The translations under genes and the position numbers were made by a program. A DNA stretch of 21,274 bases from an uncultured Oscillospiraceae bacterium (GTDB taxonomy: Bacteria; Bacillota; Clostridia; Oscillospirales; Oscillospiraceae): the NCBI GenBank assembly GCA_934655935.1, contig CAKUHJ010000019.1, forward strand, positions 1 through 21,274. The letters run 5' to 3'. The notes below the pieces were generated by a model. It did not search any database. It was given only the letters and a program-made list of their open reading frames with translations, and was not told the DNA's origin. This document shows, one piece after another, positions 7,063 through 15,353 of the stretch (position 1 is its first letter; each line of letters starts with the position of its first letter).

Positions 7063-8412
7063 TTATGCGAGCAGGCCGGCGGCGGACTTCACGGTGAGAA
7101 TCCGCAGAACACTCTCGTCAATGCGGCTTTCGCTCAGCGTGCCGTCCTCTATCGCGGCCATGATTCCGTCATAGGCGGCCTGCAGATCCGCCGGCATCAG
7201 AATCATATCGCAGCCTGCCTGCAGCGCGCCCACGGCGGCCTCGGCGGCGGAGTAATGATCCGTGATGGAGGCCATATCCTGCGCGTCTGTGATTATGACG
7301 TTGCGGAAGCCCAGTTTGTTCCGCAGAAGCTCCGTGACAATCTGGCTGGAAAGGTCTGCGGGCGTATTGTCGCCGGTGACCTCCGGGAAGCTCAGGTGGC
7401 TGACCATGACGAAGGGAACGTAGGTATCGGAATTGATGATCGCGGAGAAGGGCACAAGGTCGCAGGCCTCCAGCTCCTCAAGCGTCTTGTTGACGACGGA
7501 GGCGGCGGTATGATCGTCCACGGTCGCCGCGCCGTAGCCGGGGAAGTGCTTGAGGCAGGGGAGAATTTCTCCCTGGTAGAGGCTGGAGGCCATCACGCCT
7601 GCCAGCGAGGCCACAAGCTCAGGGTCGGTGCTGAACGAGCGGCTGCCGATGACGCTCTGCGCGCCGGCGGCAACGTCCGCCACGGGCGCAAAGTCCATGT
7701 TGAAGCCCAGGGCGTGAAGCTGGCCGGATATGGTCTGCCCGGCCTCGTAGACGGCGGCGGGATCGGCGCTGTCGCCCAGCGTGCGCATGGCGTCCACGGC
7801 CTCGGTCTGCATTTCCGCGCGCCCGCCGACGCGCATGACGCTGCCGCCCTCTTCATCCACGCCGAGCAGCAGGGGAATTTTTGCATAGGACTGCGTATTT
7901 TCCAGCAGCGCGACGGTCTGCGCGCGGTCGACCAGGTTTTTCTGGAAATAGACGACGCCGCCCACCGGCGTCTGCTCAATCGCAGTTTTTGTGGCCTGAC
8001 CGGCGATGGTGGCCGTGCCGACGCCGGTAATGGCCTCCGGCGTGACATAGAACAGCTGCCAGACCTTTTCCTCCAGCGTCATGCCGTCGAGCGCTGCGCG
8101 GGCGGCGGGGTCCTCAGGCTCGGGCTCCGGTTCAGGCTCGGGTTCAGGCTCCGGCTCGGGTTCGGGCTCCGCGGCGGCCGGATCGTCCGCCGGGGTGACG
8201 TCCTGCGGAAGCTCGCCTTCAAATTCGGGCTCGCGCTCCGGCTGCGTGACGGAGGGGTCGGACTCGAATACGCGGTCTGTCTCCAGAGATGTGACCTCCT
8301 TTTCTTCCTTCTGCGGGAGCGACTTGTACAGCAGCCATCCGGCTGCGCTCAGCAGCACCGCGCTCAGAAGCAGCGCCAGCGCGCACAAAAGCTTGTTGTG
8401 ACCAGATTTCAT
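7063..8412 (-). CDS. Membrane-anchored glycoside hydrolase family 3 protein (beta-N-acetylhexosaminidase NagZ-like)
   Basis: This protein has 449 residues from the ATG at 8412, chosen because GTGAGG lies six bases before it; a GTG at 8424 would overlap the upstream stop. Residues 7-28 are a hydrophobic signal anchor, 30-80 an acidic spacer, and 82-100 a run of nine Glu-Pro pairs that would reach out from the membrane. The GH3 domain fills 109-449: LGVDEEGG (183-190), KHFPGYGAATVDDH (288-301) with the NagZ-type acid/base pair D299 and H301, and the nucleophile D376 in IITDAQDM. NagZ enzymes remove N-acetylglucosamine from peptidoglycan fragments; in Gram-positives they act outside the cell. 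In the usual KHFPGHG motif the second His is Tyr here. Confidence 0.87.
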   Translation of the reverse strand: MKSGHNKLLCALALLLSAVLLSAAGWLLYKSLPQKEEKEVTSLETDRVFESDPSVTQPEREPEFEGELPQDVTPADDPAAAEPEPEPEPEPEPEPEPEPEDPAARAALDGMTLEEKVWQLFYVTPEAITGVGTATIAGQATKTAIEQTPVGGVVYFQKNLVDRAQTVALLENTQSYAKIPLLLGVDEEGGSVMRVGGRAEMQTEAVDAMRTLGDSADPAAVYEAGQTISGQLHALGFNMDFAPVADVAAGAQSVIGSRSFSTDPELVASLAGVMASSLYQGEILPCLKHFPGYGAATVDDHTAASVVNKTLEELEACDLVPFSAIINSDTYVPFVMVSHLSFPEVTGDNTPADLSSQIVTELLRNKLGFRNVIITDAQDMASITDHYSAAEAAVGALQAGCDMILMPADLQAAYDGIMAAIEDGTLSESRIDESVLRILTVKSAAGLLA

Positions 8413-8420
8413 AAGTAACC

Positions 8421-9905
8421 TCACTTGTGATACAGCGTCCGGGACTGATAGGCCGGTTCATAGGTGACGTCCACGCCGAGCTTTTTGAAGACGTTCTCAT
8501 CCACGGCGGAAAGAATGACCGTCGAGTGCGCCTGCGAGCCGCGCAGGCCGGACAGAGCCTCCATCGCAAGCTCCGCGGTGGGGTTGGTGACGGCGGACAT
8601 GGAAAGCGCGATGAGCACTTCGTCCGTGTGCAGGCGCGGGTTGCTGTTTCCGAGATGCTCCACCTTCAGATGCTGGATGGGCGCGAGAACCATCGGGGAG
8701 ATCAGCTTGACGCTGTCCTTGATGCCCGCGAGCGTCTTCAGGCTGTTGAGCAGCGCCGCGCAGCACGCGCCCATCAGGCCGGAGGTCTTTCCGGTTACAA
8801 TCCGGCCGTCCGAAAGCTCGATGGCGACGGCGGGCGCGCCGGTTTCCTCCGCCTTTTTGCGGGCGGGCAGAACGCAGGGGCGCATTTCCGGCGTCAGGTG
8901 CAGGAAGTTCAGAAGCAGCTCCTGCTTGTGAAGCTCCGCCGCGGATGCAACGCCCTTTCTTACGCCGCTGGCCGAGGCAAAGTAGCGCCGCAGAATCTCC
9001 TGGCAGGAGGCTTCGCGGCAGGCCTCGTCGTCGCAGATGGCAAAGCCCGCCATGTTTACGCCCATATCGGTCGGGCTCTTGTAGGGGCATTCGCCGTAGA
9101 TGGTCCGGAACATGGCCTCCACGACCGGGAAGATTTCAATATCCCGGTTGTAATTGACCGTGGTCACGCCGTAGGCCTCCAGATGGAAGGGGTCGATCAT
9201 ATTCACGTCCGCAAGGTCTGCCGTCGCGGCCTCGTAGGCGAGGTTGACCGGGTGCTTGAGCGGCAGATTCCAGATGGGGAAGGTTTCATACTTCGCGTAG
9301 CCCGCCTGCACGCCGCGCAGGTGCTCATGATAGAGCTGGCTCATGCAGGTCGCCATTTTGCCCGAGCCGGGGCCCGGCGCCGTCACAACCACGATGGGGC
9401 GGGTGGTTTCAATATAGTCGTTTTTGCCGTAGCCCGCCTCGGAGACGATCAGAGAGACGTTTGACGGATAGTCTGCAATCGGATAGTGCTTGTAGACCGG
9501 CACGCCGAGCGAGCGGAGCTTGCGCTCGAAGGCGTCTGCCGCGGGCTGGCCGGCGTACTGCGTGATGACCACGCTTCCCACATACAGGCCGATGGCGCGG
9601 AAGGCGTCGATCAGACGCATGACGTCCAGATCGTAGGTGATGCCGAGATCACCCCGGCGCTTGTTCATTTCAATGTGACCCGCGCAGATGGCGATGACGA
9701 TCTCCGCCTGCTCGCGCAGCTGCAGGAGCATCTTCATCTTGCTGTCCGGCTCAAAGCCCGGCAGCACGCGCGAGGCGTGGTAATCGTCAAAGAGCTTGCC
9801 GCCGAACTCCAGATAGAGCTTGCCGCCGAAGCGCTCGACGCGCTCGAGAATATGCTCCGACTGGAGCTTGAGATACTTTTCGTTGTCAAAACCGATTCGC
9901 TTCAT
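8421..9905 (-). CDS. DUF1846 (UPF0371) family protein
   Basis: From the ATG at 9905 the protein has 494 residues, the usual family length, and GGCGGGGAA lies upstream of this ATG; a longer frame to 9968 would run through the promoter. It starts [19 protein letters not shown] and carries family stretches such as [21 protein letters not shown], the loop [20 protein letters not shown] (about 174-193), which resembles a nucleotide-binding loop, [11 protein letters not shown], and a C-terminal domain with [13 protein letters not shown]. Structures exist for relatives, but no reaction is established; it is common in Firmicutes. It is the first gene of a transcript with the GH3 enzyme, whose start nearly touches its stop. 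Confidence 0.88.
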   Translation of the reverse strand: MKRIGFDNEKYLKLQSEHILERVERFGGKLYLEFGGKLFDDYHASRVLPGFEPDSKMKMLLQLREQAEIVIAICAGHIEMNKRRGDLGITYDLDVMRLIDAFRAIGLYVGSVVITQYAGQPAADAFERKLRSLGVPVYKHYPIADYPSNVSLIVSEAGYGKNDYIETTRPIVVVTAPGPGSGKMATCMSQLYHEHLRGVQAGYAKYETFPIWNLPLKHPVNLAYEAATADLADVNMIDPFHLEAYGVTTVNYNRDIEIFPVVEAMFRTIYGECPYKSPTDMGVNMAGFAICDDEACREASCQEILRRYFASASGVRKGVASAAELHKQELLLNFLHLTPEMRPCVLPARKKAEETGAPAVAIELSDGRIVTGKTSGLMGACCAALLNSLKTLAGIKDSVKLISPMVLAPIQHLKVEHLGNSNPRLHTDEVLIALSMSAVTNPTAELAMEALSGLRGSQAHSTVILSAVDENVFKKLGVDVTYEPAYQSRTLYHK

Positions 9906-9939
9906 AGCCAGTTCCCCGCCTATAATTTTGTCAGGATAT

Positions 9940-9968
9940 ATCATAAACCGAAACGGAGCGGTTTGCAA
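9940..9968 (-). promoter_or_regulatory. Promoter of the DUF1846-GH3-PspC transcript
   Basis: On the minus strand TTGCAA (9963-9968) and TATGAT (9940-9945) are 17 bases apart, 34 bases before the DUF1846 start and in the gap after the LysR gene. Confidence 0.65.
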
Positions 9969-9989
9969 TCCTGGATTGTATTTTTTCGT

Positions 9990-10877
9990 CTATGTTATTT
10001 TCTGGCACAGCGAGATCAGCTCGGCCCGGAAGCGCCGGATTTCCGGCAGGGCGAGCTTGCTTTCGGGACAGATAAAGCACAGCGACACCTCTGTGCGCGG
10101 CAGAAGCTCCACCGCCCGGACGCCAAAATAATCCGCAAAGGAGCGCGGCCCCAGCGTGACGCCGCGGCCCCGGCGGACCAGGTCCATATTGGTTTCGATT
10201 CCGTCCGAGCGGTAGACGCGGCCGGGGGAGACGCCGCTGCGGCGGAAGGCGTCCCGGAGCGTCCAGTCCTCGGCGGAGTTTTCAAGGCCGGTGACGAAGT
10301 CGCAGCCGGCAAGCTCCGCGAGCGTCACCGCGTGAAGGCGCGCGCGGGGGTCCTCCGGGGAAAAGAGCACGCACTGCGGCTCGCGTACAAGCGGCGTGAG
10401 GCAAAGGCCCGCCTCCGGCGCCTCGTCCGAGGGCATGCGGTCAAGCGCCAGGTCGAGCGTGCCCCTCCGCAGCTGCGTGAGAAAATCAAGTCCCGCTTCG
10501 GTTACAAACGTAACCGAAAGCTCCGGCTGAGCGTCAAAGAAGCGGACGATATCGGAAAACAGGCCGTTTGAATACACGCGCGAGCCCATGCCGATGCGAA
10601 GCCGCCTGCGGACCTGCACGGCGTCCTTCTGGACATGGGCGCCGAACTCCTGCCAGGCGCGCTCGAGCGCGGCGGCCTGCTCGCAGAAGCGCTCGCCCGC
10701 CGGCGTCAGCTCCATGCCGGAGGTTGTCCGGAAAAACAGCTCGTAGCCGAGCTCCGCCTCCAGCCGCCTCAGCTGCTGCGAAAGCGCCGGCTGCGACAAA
10801 ATGAGCTCCTGCGCTGCGCGCGAAACGTTGCGGCAGCGCGCAACCGTCAGGACATACAGGACCTGCTGCATGGTCAT
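9990..10877 (-). CDS. LysR-family transcriptional regulator
   Basis: From the ATG at 10877 the protein has 295 residues, a normal LysR length. GTGGAGG lies at the proper distance before this ATG; a GTG 15 bases earlier is part of that ribosome binding site. The N-terminal helix-turn-helix is clear: NVSRAAQELILSQPALSQQL, then RLEAELGYELFFRTTSGMELTPAG. The rest is the type 2 periplasmic-binding fold that senses a small molecule (RIGMGSRVYSNGL, RRGTLDLALDRMP, VTLGPRSFADYFGVRAVEL). It is divergent from iorA, and their promoters overlap at the -35 ends, the classical arrangement for a LysR protein that controls the neighbouring operon and itself. A 2-oxo acid, amino acid or aryl acid would be a reasonable effector, but this is inference. 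Confidence 0.92.
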   Translation of the reverse strand: MTMQQVLYVLTVARCRNVSRAAQELILSQPALSQQLRRLEAELGYELFFRTTSGMELTPAGERFCEQAAALERAWQEFGAHVQKDAVQVRRRLRIGMGSRVYSNGLFSDIVRFFDAQPELSVTFVTEAGLDFLTQLRRGTLDLALDRMPSDEAPEAGLCLTPLVREPQCVLFSPEDPRARLHAVTLAELAGCDFVTGLENSAEDWTLRDAFRRSGVSPGRVYRSDGIETNMDLVRRGRGVTLGPRSFADYFGVRAVELLPRTEVSLCFICPESKLALPEIRRFRAELISLCQKIT

Positions 10878-10906
10878 GGCGCATTCCTCCACCTCATAAG
10901 TTGAAC

Positions 10907-10928
10907 CTATAGCCCTATCATATTATAG
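10907..10928. promoter_or_regulatory. Candidate LysR-protein binding box
   Basis: CTATA (10907-10911) and TATAG (10924-10928) form an inverted repeat with a 12-base spacer. It overlaps the -10 of the regulator's own promoter (10917-10922) and lies just upstream of the iorA -35, as expected for a site that represses the regulator and activates the operon. Confidence 0.4.
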
Positions 10929-10945
10929 TATTTTACACATTTCAA
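10917..10945 (-). promoter_or_regulatory. Promoter of the LysR gene
   Basis: On the minus strand TTGAAA (10940-10945) and TATGAT (10917-10922) are 17 bases apart. Its -35 lies two bases from the -35 of the iorA promoter, so RNA polymerase cannot use both at once. Confidence 0.6.
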
Positions 10946-10960
10946 GTCCTTTGATAGACT
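10932..10960 (+). promoter_or_regulatory. Promoter of the iorAB-buk-ptb-aminotransferase operon
   Basis: TTTACA (10932-10937) and TAGACT (10955-10960) are 17 bases apart. The -10 is weak, consistent with a need for the LysR activator. Confidence 0.55.
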
Positions 10961-11003
10961 GTATTTATCAGCAGAATCAACAAAGATGAAGGGCGGTTTT
11001 CAG

Positions 11004-12758
11004 ATGGAGCGAGTGCTTCTGTCCGGCAACGAGGCGATTGCGCGCGGCGCGTATGAGGCGGGCGCGCGCGTCTGCTCGGCCTATCCCGGCACACCCAGTA
11101 CGGAAATTTTCGAAAGTCTGCCGCAATACGGCTCTGCGCTCTACTGCGAATGGGCGCCGAATGAAAAGGTTGCGGCGGAGGTCGCCTACGGCGCGTCCAT
11201 CGCAGGCATCCGGAGCCTTTGCGCAATGAAGCACGTCGGGCTGAACGTGGCGGCGGACCCCGTGTTTACGGCCGCCTACAACGGCGTCGGCGGCGGGTAT
11301 GTCATTGTTTCTGCGGACGATCCCGGCATGCACTCCTCGCAGAACGAGCAGGATAACCGCCACTATGCGCGCGCGGCGCGCCTGGCGATGCTGGAGCCGT
11401 CCGACTCGCAGGAATGCCTGGACTTTACGCGCGCGGCATACGAAATCTCCGAGCAGTTTGACCTTCCAGTGCTGCTGCGCATCACAACGCGCGTGGCGCA
11501 CTCGAAAAGCCTGGTCCAGCTTGGCGCGCGCTGCGAGCGGCCGGTGAAGGCCTATGAAAAAAATGCGGAAAAGTATGTTTCAAGCCCCGCCAACGCCCGG
11601 CGCAACCACGCGAAGGTAGAAAAAAACCTGCAGGCGCTGGAGGCGTACGCCTGCCGGTCGGAGCTCAACCGGATGGAGCTGAAGGGCGCGAAGACCGGCG
11701 TCGTGACGGCCTCCGTCGCCTACCAGTACGCGAAGGAGGCCTTTCCGGAGGACGCCTCGTTTCTGAAGCTCGGGCTTACAAACCCGCTGCCGCTTGAGCT
11801 GATCCGGGACTTTGCCGCGCGGGTGGAAACGCTCTACGTCATAGAGGAGCTGGACGGCTTCATGGAGGAGCAGATCCGCGCTGCAGGCATAGCCTGTATC
11901 GGAAAGGAGCTGACGGGGAAGCTGTATGAGCTCAACCCCGAGCTTCTGAAGGCGCGTATCTTTGGCCTGCGGCATGAAATGCCGGAGCTTGCGGCGCAGC
12001 CCGTTTCCCGGCCGCCGGCGCTGTGCCCCGGCTGCCCGCACAGGGGCTTTTTCTACACCATGGCGCAGCACCGGGATTTTGTAATCGCGGGGGACATCGG
12101 CTGCTATACGCTGGGCTTTGCGCCGCCATTGAGCGCGCTGGACAGCGTGGTGTGTATGGGCGGCGGCTTTACGGTCGCGGCCGGAATGGCAAAGGCCTTC
12201 GAGCAGACCGGGCAGAAGGATAAAAGAGTCTTCGGCGTGCTGGGCGATTCCACGTTCTTCCACTCCGGTATGACCGGCGCGGCGGAAATCCGTTATAACG
12301 GCGCGGACGTGATTCCCGTGGTGCTGGACAATTCCACCACCGGCATGACCGGGCATCAGGACAATCCCGGCACCGGCCGCAGCCTGCAGGGCGAGATGGC
12401 AGAAAAGCTCAGCATTGAAAATATTCTCAGGGCCTGCGGCTATGAAAACGTCCTGATTGTCGACCCGCTGGACCTGAGCGCCATGGAAGGGGCCGTGCAG
12501 GAGGCGCTGAAAAGCGAAAGGCCCGCCGCCATCATCACAAGAAGCCCGTGCCTGCTCATCCGGGGGCTTCCGAAGCCGCGCACGGTCTGCGCGGTAAACC
12601 AGGCGCGCTGCGTCGGCTGCAGAAAATGCCTGAGAGCCGGCTGCCCCGCGATTCACATGGAGGGAAAGCGGGCCGCAATCGACGGCGCGCAGTGCGCCGG
12701 CTGCACCGTCTGCGCGCAGATCTGCCCGAAGGGCGCAATCGAAGAAAAGGAGCGCTGA
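11004..12758 (+). CDS. iorA: Indolepyruvate:ferredoxin oxidoreductase, alpha subunit
   Basis: The start ATG at 11004 (584 residues) has AAGGGCGG at a good distance; an ATG at 10986 has no ribosome binding site. Family marks in order: AYPGTPSTE (26-34), where the 2-oxo acid binds; CPGCPHRGFF (341-350); the thiamine diphosphate site GDIGCYTLG (363-371) and GDSTFFHSGMTGAAE (414-428) with VVLDNSTTGMTGHQ; and a C-terminal ferredoxin domain with two 4Fe-4S motifs, CVGCRKCLRAGCP (536-548) and CAGCTVCAQICP (564-575). With IorB it converts aryl pyruvates plus CoA to aryl acetyl-CoA, CO2 and reduced ferredoxin, in the cytoplasm and only without oxygen. It leads an operon with butyrate-type kinase and transferase, so branched-chain 2-oxo acids are also possible substrates. 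Confidence 0.93.
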   Translation: MERVLLSGNEAIARGAYEAGARVCSAYPGTPSTEIFESLPQYGSALYCEWAPNEKVAAEVAYGASIAGIRSLCAMKHVGLNVAADPVFTAAYNGVGGGYVIVSADDPGMHSSQNEQDNRHYARAARLAMLEPSDSQECLDFTRAAYEISEQFDLPVLLRITTRVAHSKSLVQLGARCERPVKAYEKNAEKYVSSPANARRNHAKVEKNLQALEAYACRSELNRMELKGAKTGVVTASVAYQYAKEAFPEDASFLKLGLTNPLPLELIRDFAARVETLYVIEELDGFMEEQIRAAGIACIGKELTGKLYELNPELLKARIFGLRHEMPELAAQPVSRPPALCPGCPHRGFFYTMAQHRDFVIAGDIGCYTLGFAPPLSALDSVVCMGGGFTVAAGMAKAFEQTGQKDKRVFGVLGDSTFFHSGMTGAAEIRYNGADVIPVVLDNSTTGMTGHQDNPGTGRSLQGEMAEKLSIENILRACGYENVLIVDPLDLSAMEGAVQEALKSERPAAIITRSPCLLIRGLPKPRTVCAVNQARCVGCRKCLRAGCPAIHMEGKRAAIDGAQCAGCTVCAQICPKGAIEEKER

Positions 12759-12760
12759 GC

Positions 12761-13348
12761 ATGCAGGGAACAACACGCATTCTTCTCGCCGGCGTCGGCG
12801 GACAGGGCGCAATTTTAACGGCGAAGGTTCTGGTAAACGGGCTTCTGCGTGCGGGCTTCGACGTGAAGACGTCGGAGGTGCACGGCATGAGCCAGCGCGG
12901 CGGCAGCGTCTCCACGCAGGTGCATTGGGGAAAGCGGGTGTATTCTCCCGTTATGGGCCCCGGCGCGGCGGACGGAATGCTTGCCTTTGAAAAAATGGAG
13001 GCGGTCCGCTATGCGGAGTATTTAAAGCCAGGGGGCGTTGCGGTCATCAACGATTACGAGCTGCCCTCAAGCACCGTCGCGGCGGGTCTCTGCCGCTATC
13101 CGGAGGGCTGCCTTTCCGCCATGCAGGCGCATTTTGCCTGCCGCAGCCTGAACGCCGGCGCCATCGCGGAGCGGCTTGGCAGCGTTCGCTGCGCAAACCT
13201 GGTGCTGTTCGGCGCGGCGGTGCAGGCGCTGTGCCTGCCCGAGGTGGACTGGGAGGCCGTGATCTGCGAAACGGCACCGGAAAGCTTCCGTGCGCTCAAT
13301 CTGCAGGCCTACCGGGCCGGGCGTGCCGCCGTACAGGAGGCCATATGA
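12761..13348 (+). CDS. iorB: Indolepyruvate:ferredoxin oxidoreductase, beta subunit
   Basis: This 195-residue protein has the length and fold of the gamma-type domain of 2-oxoacid oxidoreductases. It shows RILLAGVGGQGAILTAKVL (6-24), the nucleotide-type loop of the family, and TSEVHGMSQRGGSVSTQVHW (37-56), the conserved HGMSQRGG signature. It pairs with IorA to form the active enzyme. The start ATG at 12761 is two bases after the iorA stop and has AAAAGGAGCGC before it; the frame extends upstream through iorA, but without a start that fits. Its stop overlaps the next start (ATGA at 13345). Confidence 0.93.
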   Translation: MQGTTRILLAGVGGQGAILTAKVLVNGLLRAGFDVKTSEVHGMSQRGGSVSTQVHWGKRVYSPVMGPGAADGMLAFEKMEAVRYAEYLKPGGVAVINDYELPSSTVAAGLCRYPEGCLSAMQAHFACRSLNAGAIAERLGSVRCANLVLFGAAVQALCLPEVDWEAVICETAPESFRALNLQAYRAGRAAVQEAI

Positions 13349-14418
13349 AAATTCTTGTTCTGAATCCCGGCGCGACGAGCACAAAGCTCGCCCTCTTTGA
13401 GGATGAAACGGAGCGCTTCCGCGCGTCGCTCAGCCACAGCGCGCGCGAGCTTGCGCCGTTTGCCCGCGTGACGGACCAGATGCCCTACCGCAAGGCGCTG
13501 ATTTTAAAGGAGCTTGAAAGGGGCGGCGTCGCGCTTTCGGAGCTGGACGCCGTGTGCGGCCGGGGCGGGCTGCTGCGCCATATTCCGTCCGGAACCTACC
13601 GGGTGACGGACGCGGTGATCCACGACATTCTGCACCCGGTCTACGGCGAACACGCGTCCAATCTCGGCGCGTATCTTGCAAGGGAGCTTGCAGAGCCGCT
13701 CGGAATCCCGGCCTTCTTTGTCGACCCCGTCTGCGTCGACGAGCTGACGGAGGTTGCGCGCGTATCGGGGCTCAAGGGCATGGAGCGCGAGAGCTTTTTT
13801 CACGCCCTCAACCAGAAATCCGTCGCGCGCAAGGCCGCGGCGCTGCTGGGAAGGCCCTATGAGGCGCTGAACCTGATCGTGCTGCATCTGGGCGGCGGCG
13901 TATCGGCGGCGGCGCATCGGAACGGACGCGTGATCGACAATTTCAATGTAAAGGATGACGGCAGCATGGGCCTCGACCGCGGCGGCGCGCTGCCGGTGAA
14001 CGCGGTGGTGCGGCTGTGCTTTTCCGGCAAGACGCAGAAGGAGGTTCAAAGGCTTCTCGGCTCCGAGGCGGGCGTTTATTCCTATCTCGGCACCAAGGAC
14101 TTCCGCGAGGTGGAGCGGCGGGCCTTTTCCGGCGCGGACCCGGAGGCAAGGCTGATTTTTGACGCGCTTTGCTATCAGCTCGCGAAGGACGCGGGCGCGA
14201 TGGCGGCGGCGCTGCGCTTCCGGGTCGACGCCATTGTCTACACCGGGGGCATGGCCTACAGTGAGCGTCTGTGTCAGGTGTTGGATGAATATCTGGCCCC
14301 GGTGGCGAGGATTCTTCGCCTGCCGGGCGAGGAGGAGCTGCGGGCGCTGGCCGAAGGCGCGCTGCGCGTGCTTCGGGGCGGGCCCTGCGGCCATTATCCG
14401 GAAGGAGCGGGAGCATGA
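13345..14418 (+). CDS. buk: Butyrate kinase-family acyl kinase
   Basis: This 357-residue protein has the standard length of butyrate kinase in the acetate/propionate kinase (ASKHA) family. Seen: the N-terminal phosphate loop NPGATSTKLALF (7-18), GRGGLLRHIPSGTY (72-85), HASNLGAYLA (103-112), HLGGGVSAAAHRNGRVIDNF (181-200), DGSMGLDRGGALP (205-217) and the C-terminal adenosine site YTGGMAYSE (299-307). It makes ATP and a carboxylic acid from an acyl phosphate. The start overlaps the iorB stop by four bases and has a perfect AGGAGG four bases upstream. In an operon with IorAB its substrate is more likely an aryl acetyl or branched-chain acyl phosphate than plain butyryl phosphate; this is inference. 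Similar kinases in the bkd operons of Enterococcus handle branched acyl groups. Confidence 0.93.
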   Translation: MKILVLNPGATSTKLALFEDETERFRASLSHSARELAPFARVTDQMPYRKALILKELERGGVALSELDAVCGRGGLLRHIPSGTYRVTDAVIHDILHPVYGEHASNLGAYLARELAEPLGIPAFFVDPVCVDELTEVARVSGLKGMERESFFHALNQKSVARKAAALLGRPYEALNLIVLHLGGGVSAAAHRNGRVIDNFNVKDDGSMGLDRGGALPVNAVVRLCFSGKTQKEVQRLLGSEAGVYSYLGTKDFREVERRAFSGADPEARLIFDALCYQLAKDAGAMAAALRFRVDAIVYTGGMAYSERLCQVLDEYLAPVARILRLPGEEELRALAEGALRVLRGGPCGHYPEGAGA

Positions 14419-15353
14419 AGCTGGACAGTATGGAAAAAATCCGCGCGGCCGCCGCGCAGGGCGGCGCGCGCCGCCTGGCCGTGGCCGCTGCGCACGACGA
14501 GGCGGTGCTCCGCGCGGTCGCAGACGCGCGGAGGCAGGCGCTGGCAGAGCCCATTCTGGTGGGAGACGCTGCGGAAATTGAGCGCCTGCTGCGCGCGCTT
14601 GGCGAGGACCCGGCTGCATACGAGATTCTGAATGCGCAGGGCGGCGAGGCCTGCGCGCAGGAGGCGGTGCGCTGCGTGAGCCAGGGCCGCGCGGAGCTTC
14701 TGATGAAGGGCGGGCTTGCAACCGCTTCGCTGCTGCGCGCCGTGCTCCGGCCGGAGGCGGGGCTGAGGACGGGGCGGCTTCTGAGCCATGTGATGCTCTA
14801 TGAAGCGCCGGGCCACCGCCTGCTTGCGCTGACCGACGGCGGCGTGAACCCCTTCCCGCAGCTTGCGCAGAAGGCGGAGATTCTTGAAAACGCGGCGCTT
14901 GTGCTGCGCGCGCTCGGCTATGAGACGATGCAGGCGGCGTGCGTGTGCGGCGCGGAAACGGTAAACCCGAAAATCGCTTCGACTGTCGACGCGCAGGCCC
15001 TGACGCAGATGCATGCGCGCTGGGCGCCGCTGGGACTTCATGTCTACGGACCGGTCGGCCTGGATCTGGCCGTCAGCCGGGAGGCCTGCCGCTGCAAGCG
15101 CTACGACGTTCCGGGCGGCGGCGAGGCGGACATTCTGCTGGTGCCGGATTATGAGACCGGCAACGGCATCGGAAAGGCCATGAGCGTGTTTGCAGGCGCA
15201 AAAAACGCGGGCGTCGTCACCGGCGCGCGTGTGCCGGTCGTGCTGGTTTCGCGCAGCGACAGCGCGCAGACAAAGCTTTCCGCCATCGCGCTCGGCGCGT
15301 GCCTGGCCAGGGCGGAGGCGCATACGCAGGGAGGAGCGGGCCATGTTTGTTGA
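14415..15353 (+). CDS. ptb: Phosphate butyryltransferase-family phosphotransacylase
   Basis: This 312-residue protein has the usual length for Ptb. Seen: the N-terminal RRLAVAAAHDEAVLRAV, PILVGDAAEIERLL (46-59), LLMKGGLATASLLRAVL (95-111), the phosphate and CoA site region LTDGGVNPFPQLAQKAEILE (139-158), and the C-terminal DILLVPDYETGNGIGKAM with SDSAQTKLSAIALG. It exchanges CoA for phosphate on an acyl-CoA. Its ATG overlaps the buk stop (ATGA) and has GGAGCGGGAGC before it. The order buk-ptb is the reverse of the ptb-buk order common in butyrate-forming clostridia. It likely takes the acyl-CoA made by IorAB. Confidence 0.92.
   Translation: MKLDSMEKIRAAAAQGGARRLAVAAAHDEAVLRAVADARRQALAEPILVGDAAEIERLLRALGEDPAAYEILNAQGGEACAQEAVRCVSQGRAELLMKGGLATASLLRAVLRPEAGLRTGRLLSHVMLYEAPGHRLLALTDGGVNPFPQLAQKAEILENAALVLRALGYETMQAACVCGAETVNPKIASTVDAQALTQMHARWAPLGLHVYGPVGLDLAVSREACRCKRYDVPGGGEADILLVPDYETGNGIGKAMSVFAGAKNAGVVTGARVPVVLVSRSDSAQTKLSAIALGACLARAEAHTQGGAGHVC

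Noticed and set aside
8113..8169. Tandem GGCTCG/GGTTCA-like repeats considered as a DNA repeat array
   Set aside because: The units are six bases and encode Glu-Pro pairs inside the GH3 gene, so this is coding low-complexity sequence, not a CRISPR or other array.
9963..9985. CAATCC/GGATTG inverted repeat followed by ATTTTTTC on the plus strand
   Set aside because: It looks like a small terminator, but the stem is only about five pairs and no plus-strand gene ends before it; it overlaps the -35 of the DUF1846 promoter.
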